This document shows positions 9,689 through 18,148 of a DNA stretch of 64,000 bases, in pieces. The DNA comes from Burkholderia cepacia (lineage in GTDB: Bacteria; Pseudomonadota; Gammaproteobacteria; Burkholderiales; Burkholderiaceae), in contig NZ_LDWR01000058.1 of assembly GCF_001039005.1 (NCBI RefSeq), positions 62,001 through 126,000 on the forward strand. Direction: 5' to 3'. Numbering within the stretch: position 1 is the stretch's first letter; every line of letters starts with the position of its first letter. Below the pieces are notes generated by a model, which was not told where the DNA came from, did no database searches, and saw nothing but the letters and a program-made list of their open reading frames with translations. A program made the position numbers and the translations under genes.

Positions 9689-10846
9689 ATGAAGAAACTC
9701 GCTCTCTCGACCCTCTCGCTCGCCCTGCTGGGCGCCGCTGGCGCTGCTCACGCTCAATCGAGCGTGACGCTGTATGGCGTGATCGACACGTCGATCGCCT
9801 ACGTTCACGGCAATAACGGCCAAGGCATCAACTCGTGGCAAATGCTGTCGGGCAACCTGCAAGGCAGCCGCTTCGGCCTGAAAGGCGCAGAAGACCTCGG
9901 CGGTGGCCTGAAGGCGATCTTCCAGTTGGAAAACGGCTTTGATCCGGGCACCGGCCACCTGAACCAGGGCGGTCGCATGTTCGGCCGTCAGGCATTCGTC
10001 GGCCTCGAAAGCAAGCAATACGGTACGCTGACGCTCGGCCGCCAGTACGACCCGGTCGTCGATCTGGTCCAGGCAGTCACGGCTGACAACTACTTCGGCA
10101 GCACGTTCGCAACGCCGGGCGACGTCGACAACAACGACAACAGCCTGCGCGTCAGCAACGCGATCAAGTACACGTCGCCGGTGTTCGCCGGCCTCCAGGT
10201 CGAAGGCATGTACGCCCTCGGCGGTGTTGCAGGCAAGACGGGTTCGGGCCAGACGTGGTCGGTCGCAGCCGCGTACAACAACGGCCCGGTCGGCGTTGCT
10301 GCTGGCTACTTCTACGCGAACAACCCGACGCCGTCGGCAGGCGTCCGCAACAACTGGACGTCGACGACGTCGGACAACATCGTCGACGGCCCGATCAACG
10401 CGGGTTACGTGTCGGCGAAGTCGATCGCCATCGCGCAAGTCGCAGGCCAGTACGTTATCGGCCCGGTGACGCTCGGCCTCGGTTACAGCAACTCGCAGTA
10501 CAAGCCGGACGCATCGTCGGGCTTCGGTTCGACCGAGAAGTACAACACGGGCCGCGCGTTCGTGACGTACCAGGTCACGCCGCCGCTGCTGCTGGGCCTC
10601 GGCTACTCGTACACGAAGGCGAGCGGCAACACGGACGCCAAGTACCATCAGGTTTCGCTGGGCGGCGATTACTCGCTGTCGAAGCGCACGGACGTGTACC
10701 TGGTCGGCGCGTACCAGCACGCAAGCGGCACGCAGCTCAACGCAGACGGCACGACGTCGGCAGCGCAAGCATCGATCGGCTCGTACGGCTTCGCCGGCAC
10801 GAAGTCGCAAGAAATGGTTGCTCTCGGCCTGCGCCACAAGTTCTAA
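9689..10846 (+). CDS. General diffusion porin (OmpC-like, Burkholderia porin family)
   Basis: A 385-residue outer-membrane porin. The signal peptide is obvious (MKKLALSTLSLALLGAAGAAHA, cleaved after AHA). The mature protein starts QSSVTLYGVIDTS, the hallmark of neisserial/burkholderial trimeric porins, with the loop-3 type sequence and a terminal phenylalanine (RHKF) for BAM recognition. It stands alone with its own AT-rich upstream region and a strong terminator. Codon use is narrower than in neighbours, consistent with high expression. Close Burkholderia homologues (OpcP/Omp38 type) transport small hydrophilic solutes. Confidence 0.92.
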   Translation: MKKLALSTLSLALLGAAGAAHAQSSVTLYGVIDTSIAYVHGNNGQGINSWQMLSGNLQGSRFGLKGAEDLGGGLKAIFQLENGFDPGTGHLNQGGRMFGRQAFVGLESKQYGTLTLGRQYDPVVDLVQAVTADNYFGSTFATPGDVDNNDNSLRVSNAIKYTSPVFAGLQVEGMYALGGVAGKTGSGQTWSVAAAYNNGPVGVAAGYFYANNPTPSAGVRNNWTSTTSDNIVDGPINAGYVSAKSIAIAQVAGQYVIGPVTLGLGYSNSQYKPDASSGFGSTEKYNTGRAFVTYQVTPPLLLGLGYSYTKASGNTDAKYHQVSLGGDYSLSKRTDVYLVGAYQHASGTQLNADGTTSAAQASIGSYGFAGTKSQEMVALGLRHKF

Positions 10847-10898
10847 AAACGATGTATCCGGTGTGCATGGCGTCTCCGACGCCTTGCCGCCGAACTGG

Positions 10899-10938
10899 AA
10901 AGCCAGCCTTCGGTTTCGACCGTGGCTGGCTTTTTTTT
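10899..10938 (+). terminator. Intrinsic terminator of the porin gene
   Basis: Stem AAAGCCAGCC (10899-10908) with GGCTGGCTTT (10924-10933), 15-nt loop, followed by eight T residues. It lies 52 bp after the porin stop codon. Confidence 0.92.
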
Positions 10939-11235
10939 CGTCCATCGCCGGCGGGTCGAAATGGCCTGTACGGGCCGGCGAGCAGAGACGATGCCGACGC
11001 ACGACCGCCGGCCGGCAGCGGCGCCTGGAGGCTGCAATGCGCCGAAAACGCCGCTTCCGGATACCCGGGCAGGTCGCTATCTCTCCACCAGGCGACTACC
11101 ATCCGCACTTGCCGGCACCGTTCATCCGGTGCGACGGCGCATTCGCCCCGGCATGTCGATTTCGGCGGCCGTCGTGCGTCGCATCGATGTCGGCACGCGG
11201 TTTGCGCCCCGGCCAATTCAGACAGGAGATTCGCC

Positions 11236-11709
11236 ATGACGATTCAGAAGATCACGCCTTTTCTCTGGTACTCGACGGAAGCCGAAGAAGCAGCGGCCTT
11301 CTATGCCGGCATCTTTCCGGATTCGCGCGTCGTGCGCGTCACGTCGGTGTCCGGCACCGACGGCACGCGGATGGTCGAATTCGAACTGTTCGGGCAGCCG
11401 TTCTTCGCGATGAGCCACACGCGCACGGAGTCGTTCAACCACACGATCTCGCTGCTGGTCAGTTGCGGCGATCAGGCGGAGCTCGACCGCTACTGGAGCG
11501 CCCTGCTCGACAACGGCGGCACGGCGGACGGCTGCGGCTGGCTGAGAGACCGCTATGGCGTCTCGTGGCAGATCGTTCCCGCGGATCTCATTCCGATGAT
11601 GGCCGACCGCGACGCGGTCAAGGCAGCGCGCGTGGCCGCGGCGATGATGCAGATGACCAAGTTCGACGCCGCCGCGCTGAAGGCCGCCTATGAGGGCACC
11701 GGGGGCTGA
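11236..11709 (+). CDS. VOC-superfamily protein (PhnB / 3-demethylubiquinone methyltransferase-like fold)
   Basis: 157 residues starting MTIQKITPFLWYSTEAEEAA, with FYAGIFPDSRV and GVSWQIVP near 105. This is the pattern of the PhnB-like branch of the vicinal oxygen chelate superfamily, whose members are often mislabelled 3-demethylubiquinone-9 3-methyltransferase. The Shine-Dalgarno sequence AGGAGA is 6 nt before the ATG. The substrate is unknown and the neighbours give no hint. Confidence 0.88.
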   Translation: MTIQKITPFLWYSTEAEEAAAFYAGIFPDSRVVRVTSVSGTDGTRMVEFELFGQPFFAMSHTRTESFNHTISLLVSCGDQAELDRYWSALLDNGGTADGCGWLRDRYGVSWQIVPADLIPMMADRDAVKAARVAAAMMQMTKFDAAALKAAYEGTGG

Positions 11710-11935
11710 CGAAACGCGTCGTGCCGCGGACGCGTGACGGCGCGCTGGTCAAGCGCGATGCGAGTCGCCGGCGAGCGCCCGATCGGCTGCTTGCACGTGC
11801 GGCGTCTGCGCAAGCGTTCTTGATCCGCGGCGGGTCGGCCCGCAACCCGATCACGTGCACCGTGGCCTCCGCCGCTACGCGGACAGCATCGATTCGACGG
11901 TCCGCCGCGCGTAGCCGATGAATGCGGCGAGCGGT

Positions 11936-12676
11936 TCACCCGACAGTGATCGCCGCGCCCGCTTCGCCATCGAGATAGACGGCACGCGCAGCCGCTGCAA
12001 CCGGCCGGTATGCGTCCGGCGGACGCTCCAGCACCCATGCCGCGGCGACGTCCTTGGGCGCGATCCTGCCGGTCGCGGCGCTATACCAGATGCGCGCGAG
12101 CGCGAGCACCACGTTGCACGCGTCGCCGCGCCAGTCCGGTTCGGCATCCCACTGCGCCACGGTAGCGAGAAACGCGGCGACCAAGTCGCGCGCGGGCACC
12201 GGCTCGAACAGCGCGGCCGCCGGCGGCCCGACCAACGCGACACTGTGCTGTCGCGCCTTCGTCAACAGGATCGCCAGATCGTGATCGGCGAGCGCCGGTT
12301 CGACGATGCCGGCTTCGAGGTCGCGGCGCAGCCACTCGCCGAACTGCAATTCGCGCCGCGCCGGATAACGCCACGGCACCACCTCGCCATGCGCGACGAC
12401 GGTCACCTCCAGCGCACGCAAGCCGCCTGCGCAACCGGGCGGAGCAGACGCAGCGAGCAGGTCGAGCATCAGCGCGCGCCGTGCCGGTTCGTCGGGCCGC
12501 GCCGCCACCGTCACCAGCAGGTCGATGTCGCTGCGCGGCTTCAATCCGCCGTCGAGCGCCGATCCGAACAGGTGAATCGCCTCCAGCATCGCGCCGAGAT
12601 GCCGCTCGATCGCGGTGCGCGCGGCGGCCACCTGGCCGACGATTTCAGTCGGAATGCATTCAGTCACGATGCGCAT
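11936..12676 (-). CDS. AadA-type aminoglycoside nucleotidyltransferase-like protein, C-terminus apparently frameshifted
   Basis: As it stands the frame encodes 246 residues and ends abruptly in ITVG. The N-terminal half has the nucleotidyltransferase core (HLFGSALDGGLKPRSDIDLL, residues 35-54) and the C-terminal half matches ANT(3'')-like proteins (KDVAAAWVLER near 210). The overlapping frame that continues to 11875 encodes GEPLAAFIGYARRTVESMLS, which looks like the missing AadA-type C-terminal helix. Dropping one base near 11965 would give about 266 residues, the family's normal length. The gene may be a decaying intrinsic resistance gene or carry a sequencing error. Streptomycin/spectinomycin adenylylation is only a family-level guess. 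Confidence 0.75.
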   Translation of the reverse strand: MRIVTECIPTEIVGQVAAARTAIERHLGAMLEAIHLFGSALDGGLKPRSDIDLLVTVAARPDEPARRALMLDLLAASAPPGCAGGLRALEVTVVAHGEVVPWRYPARRELQFGEWLRRDLEAGIVEPALADHDLAILLTKARQHSVALVGPPAAALFEPVPARDLVAAFLATVAQWDAEPDWRGDACNVVLALARIWYSAATGRIAPKDVAAAWVLERPPDAYRPVAAAARAVYLDGEAGAAITVG

Positions 12677-12817
12677 GCAACGGGCACGGCGTGCCGCGAA
12701 TGGAAAACCACACGCGCGAATGAAGATTGCCGTTCGGCATTGCGCAGGCGCGGCATGTCATTCGCCACGCGTTGCACGTCGAACCGGACATCGCTGCCGC
12801 ACGATTTGCGCAGCGCA

Positions 12818-12851
12818 ATAAAAATCCCCGCACGCTTTCGCGTACGGGGAT
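12818..12851 (-). terminator. Intrinsic terminator downstream of the HU gene
   Basis: Eleven-base arms (12825-12835 with 12840-12850, one C/A mismatch) closed by a 4-nt loop. On the minus strand it is followed by TTTTTATT. It terminates the HU transcript about 50 bp past the stop codon. Confidence 0.85.
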
Positions 12852-12862
12852 CGTCGGACACT

Positions 12863-12896
12863 GCAACGGCTGCCGACATGCATCGGCAGCCGTTGC
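12863..12896. repeat. 14-bp perfect inverted repeat next to the HU stop codon
   Basis: Arms GCAACGGCTGCCGA (12863-12876) and its complement (12883-12896) with a 6-nt centre, only 6 bp from the HU stop. There is no T-run, so this is probably a 3' mRNA-stabilising hairpin in front of the real terminator at 12818-12851. Confidence 0.75.
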
Positions 12897-12902
12897 GCGG
12901 CA

Positions 12903-13352
12903 TTACGCCGCCGCGTCCTTCAGCTTCTTCAGCGCACGTGCCTTCACGCGCACGCTGGCCGGCTTCGCCGGGAACCAACGCTCTTCGCCCGTGAACGGAT
13001 CCTTGCCGAAGCGCTTCTTCTTCGCCGGCACGACTTGTGCCGTGATCTTCAGCAGACCCGGCAGCGTGAACTCGCCTGCGCCCTTCTTGTGGACCGAGCC
13101 CAGCACGACGTTCTCGAGTGCGGTGAGCACTGCCTTGACCGCCTTCACTTCCACGGCTGCGCGCTCAGCGATGTGCGTTGCGAGCGATGCCTTCGTGAAC
13201 TTGTCCTTCAGCGGCGTCGGAGCAGCGGGCGCCTTCGCGACGGCGGCCTTCTTGGCCACTACTTTCTTCGCGGGCGCTACTTTCTTAGCAGCCACTTTCT
13301 TGGCCGGTGCGGCGGCAGCCTTCTTGGCCACCTTTTTTGCGGAAGTCGCCAT
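12903..13352 (-). CDS. HU-family DNA-binding protein with N-terminal Lys/Ala-rich (histone H1-like) extension
   Basis: 149 residues in two parts. Residues 1-50 are an AKK/APAKK-type low-complexity basic tail. The remainder is an HU fold (KDKFTKASLATHIAERA, then GAGEFTLPGLLKI and the arm region KRFGKDPFTGEERWFPAKPASVRV). The start at 13352 is preceded by TAGGAG; a longer frame up to 13400 lacks a ribosome site. Such two-part nucleoid proteins occur in Burkholderia and Bordetella. The gene is monocistronic with its own terminator. Confidence 0.92.
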   Translation of the reverse strand: MATSAKKVAKKAAAAPAKKVAAKKVAPAKKVVAKKAAVAKAPAAPTPLKDKFTKASLATHIAERAAVEVKAVKAVLTALENVVLGSVHKKGAGEFTLPGLLKITAQVVPAKKKRFGKDPFTGEERWFPAKPASVRVKARALKKLKDAAA

Positions 13353-13558
13353 GTTTCTCCTACCAGGTGTGGTCGTTCGTTGGATACACGAAGCGTGCAA
13401 TGCGCGCGCTTCAACGCCGGATTCTACAAGCGCCTTGACGCTTCGTGCAGTACTTTTATGCGTTTTCGCGGGGTTTCCCGCAGTTTTTGTTGCACGCGAC
13501 CGACTCCGTCGATGCTCGAACGTCGAAAAACCTCGTTACGTATGCGTCCAAACGCGAA

Positions 13559-13586
13559 TTACGTTCGATATTTGCGCACCTATACT
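13559..13586 (+). promoter_or_regulatory. Putative bceU promoter
   Basis: TTACGT (13559-13564), 16 bp, TATACT (13581-13586), 27 bp before the bceU ATG. Reasonable sigma-70 match but unproven. Confidence 0.45.
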
Positions 13587-13613
13587 GGGCTCGCTCAATG
13601 CCCGGATGCCTCC

Positions 13614-14732
13614 ATGCGTGAAGCCAGATACGTCAAAGGACTCGACGGCCTGCGAGCCATCGCCGTCATCCTCGTTTTCCTGTCCCACAAGGGCCACGTC
13701 CTTGCCGTCGACGTCGGCAAGCTTGGCGTGTGGACGTTTTTCCTCATCAGCGGATTCCTGATCGTCGGCGAGCTGCATCGCAACCGCCAGGCGCTCGAGT
13801 GCGGCACGATGACGCGCCGCCACGCGCTGGCGCTGTTCCTCGCGAAACGCGCGCTGCGGATCTTCCCCGTGTACTACCTGCTGCTCGCCGCGCTCGCGAT
13901 CGCGCACGCACTCTTCTACCAGCGCGGCGTCAATCTCGGGCTCGCGTGGCACGCGGCGTTCCTGTCGAATTACTGGATCGGCGTCGTCAAGGACGGCTGG
14001 CCGGGCTCCACGTCGCACTTCTGGAGCCTCGCGGTTGAACAGCAGTTCTATCTGATCGCGCCGCTCGCGCTGCTCGCGGTACCCGCCGCGCGACACGTCG
14101 CGCTCGGCATCGCGGCCATCGCGCTGTGCGCGGTCGCGCATCTCGCGCTCTATCTGTCCGACGCGTCGCCGGTGCTGATCTACGCGTTTTCTCCGTGGAA
14201 TTTCGCGCTGATCGCACTCGGCGGCGTCGGCGCGATGGCGCTCGCCGATCAGGGCCCGGCCACCCTGCGCCGCATTCCGCCCGGCTGGCTCGGCGCGGCA
14301 GGCGTCGTGTTCTTTCTCGTGCTGCCCGCGTGCACGGCGTTGCCCGACGCGGTCGCGGGGCTCGCGGATCTCGGCCTGTCGGCATCGCTCGGCGCGCTGA
14401 TGCTGTGGATCGTCAGCGAACCCGAGCATCCCGTCGTGTCGCTGCTCGACTGGGCGCCGCTCGTCTATCTCGGCACGATCAGCTACGGCTTCTACCTGTT
14501 CCACAATCTGATTCCCGCGCGTTTCGGCATGTTGCCCGCGCGCTTCGCGCACGTGCCGATTCCGGAATTCGTCCGGGAAGCGCTGCCCGAGATGCTGCAA
14601 TTCGCGCTCGCCGTGCTGCTCGCACACCTGTCGTGGCGTTATCTCGAAAAGCGGCTGCTCGACTTCAAGAAACCGATCGCCGCGATGCTGGCCCGGCACT
14701 TCGTCGCGCGGCCGGGCACGTCGGCGCGTTGA
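13614..14732 (+). CDS. bceU: Acyltransferase family 3 membrane protein, cepacian cluster (BceU)
   Basis: 372 residues, about ten hydrophobic segments. The family signature GLDGLRAIAVILVFLSH is at residues 9-25, followed by FFLISGFLI and FWSLAVEQQFYLIAPL near 140. These multispanning acyltransferases transfer acetyl groups onto polysaccharide precursors. It is the outermost member of a set of nine genes whose families and order match bce-II of cepacian biosynthesis. The ATG at 13614 is the first in frame after a plausible promoter. It is isolated on the plus strand and is not co-transcribed with bceT. Confidence 0.85.
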   Translation: MREARYVKGLDGLRAIAVILVFLSHKGHVLAVDVGKLGVWTFFLISGFLIVGELHRNRQALECGTMTRRHALALFLAKRALRIFPVYYLLLAALAIAHALFYQRGVNLGLAWHAAFLSNYWIGVVKDGWPGSTSHFWSLAVEQQFYLIAPLALLAVPAARHVALGIAAIALCAVAHLALYLSDASPVLIYAFSPWNFALIALGGVGAMALADQGPATLRRIPPGWLGAAGVVFFLVLPACTALPDAVAGLADLGLSASLGALMLWIVSEPEHPVVSLLDWAPLVYLGTISYGFYLFHNLIPARFGMLPARFAHVPIPEFVREALPEMLQFALAVLLAHLSWRYLEKRLLDFKKPIAAMLARHFVARPGTSAR

Positions 14733-15110
14733 GCGCCACGCGGATGGCGACACAAAGGAACGGGGAAAACGCGATACCGGTCACGTCCGGAAACTGACGC
14801 ACGATGGCTCGGCGTCGTTAACCCACTCCGGCAGGACCGACACCAGCACACGCATCAATGCGCATCGCGCAACGGAACCGCCGATCCGGCCGTCCGGGCG
14901 AGCGCTTCGGCACCGGTTTCAGACGTCGCACCAGACCGCGACCGAGCGCCCCGCTCTGCAAACGGCACTACTCACCACTCGTCACTCGAACACGACACGC
15001 CCGCTGCACGCACCACGATCGCGCATCGGCAAAAGCAAAAAAGCCCCGGCGCGCGAGCGGCCGGGGCCAACGGAACAACCACCACCTGAAACAACGGAGC
15101 GCGCAGCTGC
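14733..15110. other. Convergent intergenic region between bceU and bceT
   Basis: 378 bp between two convergent genes. Apart from the bceT terminator at 15035-15068, I see no gene, repeat or promoter. Confidence 0.6.
15035..15068 (-). terminator. Intrinsic terminator of bceT
   Basis: Stem GCCCCGGC (15043-15050) with GCCGGGGC (15060-15067); on the minus strand it is followed by a six-T run. About 45 bp past the bceT stop. Confidence 0.88.
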
Positions 15111-15998
15111 TTAAGCGACAGCAGCCAGCGCGGGCAAACAGGTACGCAGGTACGCCTCGAATTCGCGGCTCACTTCCGGGTGCTGGAGCGCAAGCTCGAC
15201 AGTCGCCTTGAGGTAGCCGATCTTGCTGCCGCAGTCGAAACGCGTGCCGAAGTAGCGATACGCGAGCACCTGCTCGTTCGCGAGCAGCGACTGGACCGCG
15301 TCGGTGAGCTGCAGTTCGCCGCCCGCGCCCGGCTTGAGCCGGCGCAGATGATCAAAGATCGTCGGCATGAAAACGTAGCGGCCGACCACGCCGAGGTTCG
15401 ACGGCGCATCTTCCGGCGCGGGCTTCTCGATGATGCCCGACAGCTTGATGATGTCCTCCTCCCATTCGCGGCCTTCGACCACGCCATACGAGCGGCTGTC
15501 CTCGCGCGCGATCGTCTCGACCCCGATCACCGAGCTGTGATAGTGGTCGAACACGTCGACGAGCTGCTTGAGCACCGGCTGCTCGCCGTGCAGCAGGTCG
15601 TCGGCGAGGATCACCGCGAACGGCTCGCCGTGCACGAGCTTCTCCGCGCACAGCACCGCGTGGCCCAGGCCGAGCGCTTCCGGCTGGCGCACGTAGAAAC
15701 AGTTGACGTTGCTCGGCTTGATGCCGCGCACGAGCTCGAGCAGCTTGTCCTTGCCGCGCGCCTCGAGTTCGGCCTCGATCTCGTACGACTTGTCGAAGTG
15801 ATCCTCGATCGCGCGCTTGCTGCGCCCGGTGACGAAGATCATTTCGGTGATACCGGCGTTGATCGCTTCCTCGACCGCGTACTGAATCAGCGGCTTGTCG
15901 ACGACGGGCAACATTTCCTTCGGGCTCGCCTTCGTAGCCGGGAGGAACCGCGTGCCGAGACCGGCAACGGGAAACACGGCCTTGGTGACTTTCAACAT
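15111..15998 (-). CDS. bceT: UTP-glucose-1-phosphate uridylyltransferase (BceT)
   Basis: 295 residues, GalU type. It makes UDP-glucose from UTP and glucose-1-phosphate, the precursor for the Glc, Gal and GlcA units of cepacian. The nucleotide-binding motif VAGLGTRFLPATKASPKEM is at residues 11-29, and KPLIQYAVEEA, GLGHAVLCAE and the C-terminal GSKIGYLKA are conserved. The gene is transcribed alone between two convergent or divergent acyltransferase genes. Genome-wide there is usually another galU; this copy is named for its place in the cluster. Confidence 0.9.
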   Translation of the reverse strand: MLKVTKAVFPVAGLGTRFLPATKASPKEMLPVVDKPLIQYAVEEAINAGITEMIFVTGRSKRAIEDHFDKSYEIEAELEARGKDKLLELVRGIKPSNVNCFYVRQPEALGLGHAVLCAEKLVHGEPFAVILADDLLHGEQPVLKQLVDVFDHYHSSVIGVETIAREDSRSYGVVEGREWEEDIIKLSGIIEKPAPEDAPSNLGVVGRYVFMPTIFDHLRRLKPGAGGELQLTDAVQSLLANEQVLAYRYFGTRFDCGSKIGYLKATVELALQHPEVSREFEAYLRTCLPALAAVA

Positions 15999-16228
15999 GT
16001 TCGCATCCTGATTGCGTTGACTGCGCCGCGTCGACCAGCGACCCGGCGCGATGGTTTTCCGAACGGCATATCGAGAATCGACGGCACTGCCAATTCCACT
16101 CCGCTCATTTTCGATATGGGCCGATTGCCCAATGATTCCGAAAAAAATATAATCCTTTCAACCCGGTCGATCTTGCCGGACCGAGTGCCGAAACGGAAAC
16201 ATATTACCGATTTTCCGGATACAAATTC

Positions 16229-16372
16229 TTACGATTCGAATTCCTCGATATAGGGCACGCCGCCCCGTTCGACGCCCGGGCGAATCGGTTCGTTCTTCAG
16301 CGCCTCGCGGTACGCCGACAGCACGACCATGACCAGCAGTACTGCCGCGCTCGCGATCCAATGCATGTCCAT
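16229..16372 (-). CDS. Small membrane protein of 47 residues in the cepacian cluster, function unknown
   Basis: Starts MDMHWIASAAVLLVMVVLSA and ends PYIEEFES. A single membrane helix (about residues 5-20) is followed by a charged tail of about 27 residues. AAGGAG stands 8 nt before the ATG, a much better start than the upstream in-frame ATGs. Upstream of it is the motif TTACCGATTT, which also precedes bceO in the same orientation. It lies between bceT and bceS on the minus strand. I recognise no family; a role in assembly or regulation of the polysaccharide machinery is inference from position. Confidence 0.65.
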   Translation of the reverse strand: MDMHWIASAAVLLVMVVLSAYREALKNEPIRPGVERGGVPYIEEFES

Positions 16373-16604
16373 CTTGCCGCTCCTTGCATCAATCAACTGG
16401 AGCTTCAAACTATCAGAAAAAAATCGGTAAATAATTGAAGCACCGGTGGAACCGCTTTCAGATCCGGATAAAACCATCATGCGGAATAGCGTTATTTCAG
16501 CGCGATATTTTTTTATTCATTGATCGAATTCTTGCGCATTACGATTGGACCAGACTTCCCATTCGTCCGTGCTCCACTCCATCCGTCGCAAGGAATCGAA
16601 TCGC

Positions 16605-17780
16605 ATGCAAGCTTTCAGCGGATCGTCTCTGACCGCGCCGCCCGTCGCCGATCGCAAGGAACACGTGATCGACGCGATGCGCGGCTTCGCGGCGCTGCTC
16701 GTCGCCTATTTCCACTGCCGCCAGGTCGTCTGGGTCGGCATGCAGAGCTTCCATCACGCTTACGGCCATGCGCTCAACCCGAGCGCGATCGCCGGTTACC
16801 TGACCTTCCCGTTCGCGTGGGGTTCCGCCGGCGTACCGATCTTCTTCGTGATCAGCGGCTACTGCATCCACCGCAACGCGGCGCTCAAGCTCGCGGCCGA
16901 TCCCGCGTACCGGCTCGACGCGCCGAACTTCTGGGCGCGCCGGTTCGCACGCATCTACCCGGTGCTGCTCGCCGCGCTGCTGTTCACGCTCGCGCTCGAC
17001 GCCGTCAGCCTGCAGATCGAGCCCGTCAGCCACAAGATCCGCGACATCGGCGTCACGGCGTTCCTCGTGAACCTGTTCTCGCTGCAGGGTGTCGCCGGCT
17101 ACACGTACGGGTCGAACGGCGCGCTGTGGACGCTGTCGCTCGAAGTGCAGTTCTACGCGATCTACCCGCTGCTGTTCGCGCTGCGCCGGCGCATCGGCAT
17201 GCCGGCCGTCGTGGCCGCGGTCGCCGTCGTCAACGTCGCGTCGGCGTGGCTGCTCGAACGGCACGACCTGCAATTCTTCACGTCGTACTGGCTGTCGTGG
17301 ACGATCGGCGCGTGGATCGCCGACGTGCGCGCGCAGCAGGCCCGCGGCGCGGCCACCGTGCCGTCGCGTGCGTGGTACGGCGCGGCCGCCGTGCTGCTGG
17401 CCGCCGGCTGCGGCGCGTTTCATTTCGGCCAGTACGGCGCATTCCAGCTGTGGTCGGCCGGTTTCGCGTGCTTCCTGTACCGCGCGCTCGCTCGTCCGCC
17501 GCGCCCGACGCCGCCGCTGCGCGTGCTCGGCTGGTTCGGCGACTTCAGCTACTCGCTGTACCTGATCCACCTGCCGCTGTTCGTCTGCCTCGGCTCGGTG
17601 CTGTTCCGCTCCGAGCTGCAACTGTCGATCTGGCCGTCGTTCGCGTTCATGGCCGCCGCGATCCCGGTCGCGTACCTGTTCTACCGGCTGTTCGAACGGC
17701 CCGCGATGACGTGGTCGGCCAGCTTCAAGCCGGCACGCAGCACCCGCGTGGTCGCATCGACGCCCGAACGGGCTACCTGA
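16605..17780 (+). CDS. bceS: Acyltransferase family 3 membrane protein, cepacian cluster (BceS)
   Basis: 391 residues with about ten membrane segments. Signature motifs: DAMRGFAALLVAYFHCR (residues 23-39), PIFFVISGYCIHR and WTLSLEVQFYAIYPLLF. It presumably O-acetylates a cepacian repeat-unit sugar at the inner membrane. The start at 16605 follows AAGGAA by 9 nt; a longer frame from 16545 has no ribosome site. It is monocistronic with a strong terminator and divergent from the small ORF at 16229-16372. Confidence 0.87.
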   Translation: MQAFSGSSLTAPPVADRKEHVIDAMRGFAALLVAYFHCRQVVWVGMQSFHHAYGHALNPSAIAGYLTFPFAWGSAGVPIFFVISGYCIHRNAALKLAADPAYRLDAPNFWARRFARIYPVLLAALLFTLALDAVSLQIEPVSHKIRDIGVTAFLVNLFSLQGVAGYTYGSNGALWTLSLEVQFYAIYPLLFALRRRIGMPAVVAAVAVVNVASAWLLERHDLQFFTSYWLSWTIGAWIADVRAQQARGAATVPSRAWYGAAAVLLAAGCGAFHFGQYGAFQLWSAGFACFLYRALARPPRPTPPLRVLGWFGDFSYSLYLIHLPLFVCLGSVLFRSELQLSIWPSFAFMAAAIPVAYLFYRLFERPAMTWSASFKPARSTRVVASTPERAT

Positions 17781-17803
17781 TCCGGCCGGTCCGCTTCCGG
17801 AGG

Positions 17804-17840
17804 AGCCCCCGCGCGGCGTCTCGCTGCGCGGGGGCTTTTT
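17804..17840 (+). terminator. Intrinsic terminator of bceS
   Basis: Stem AGCCCCCGCGC (17804-17814) with GCGCGGGGGCT (17826-17836) and five T residues, 24 bp past the bceS stop. Confidence 0.92.
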
Positions 17841-18083
17841 CATGGCCAGAGCGCGGTCGCACGCCAAGTTGAGCCGGATGTACGACGCTCGTCCGTCCGG
17901 CCGCGCTACGGCCCGCGTGGGCCACTCCTGACCGGCTTTCATCACGCGCTTGCCTCGGTGCCGCATTCGCTTCGCGCATTTCCAGCGGCGCGCGATCCCG
18001 ATCGGAACGGCGACCGGCCTGGCTCGTGCCCGATACGGCAGGCAGCAGCCCGCCCGCAACTCGCCCGACACGGCACCCGAGCC

Positions 18084-18124
18084 GAAAAGCGAAGCCCCCA
18101 CGCAGCTCTACGCCGCCTGGGGGC
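18084..18124 (-). terminator. Probable terminator of the bceP-bceQ-bceR operon
   Basis: Stem GCCCCCA (18094-18100) with TGGGGGC (18118-18124); on the minus strand it is followed by CTTCGCTTTT. The T-run is interrupted, so efficiency is uncertain. About 25 bp past the bceR stop. Confidence 0.6.
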
Positions 18125-18148
18125 CCGTTTACCGCCGGCTCGCGCCGG

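Noticed and set aside
16148..16153. Perfect TATAAT on the plus strand upstream of bceT
   Set aside because: No plus-strand gene follows before bceS at 16605 and no -35 is in place; it lies in an A-rich tract where such a match is likely by chance.
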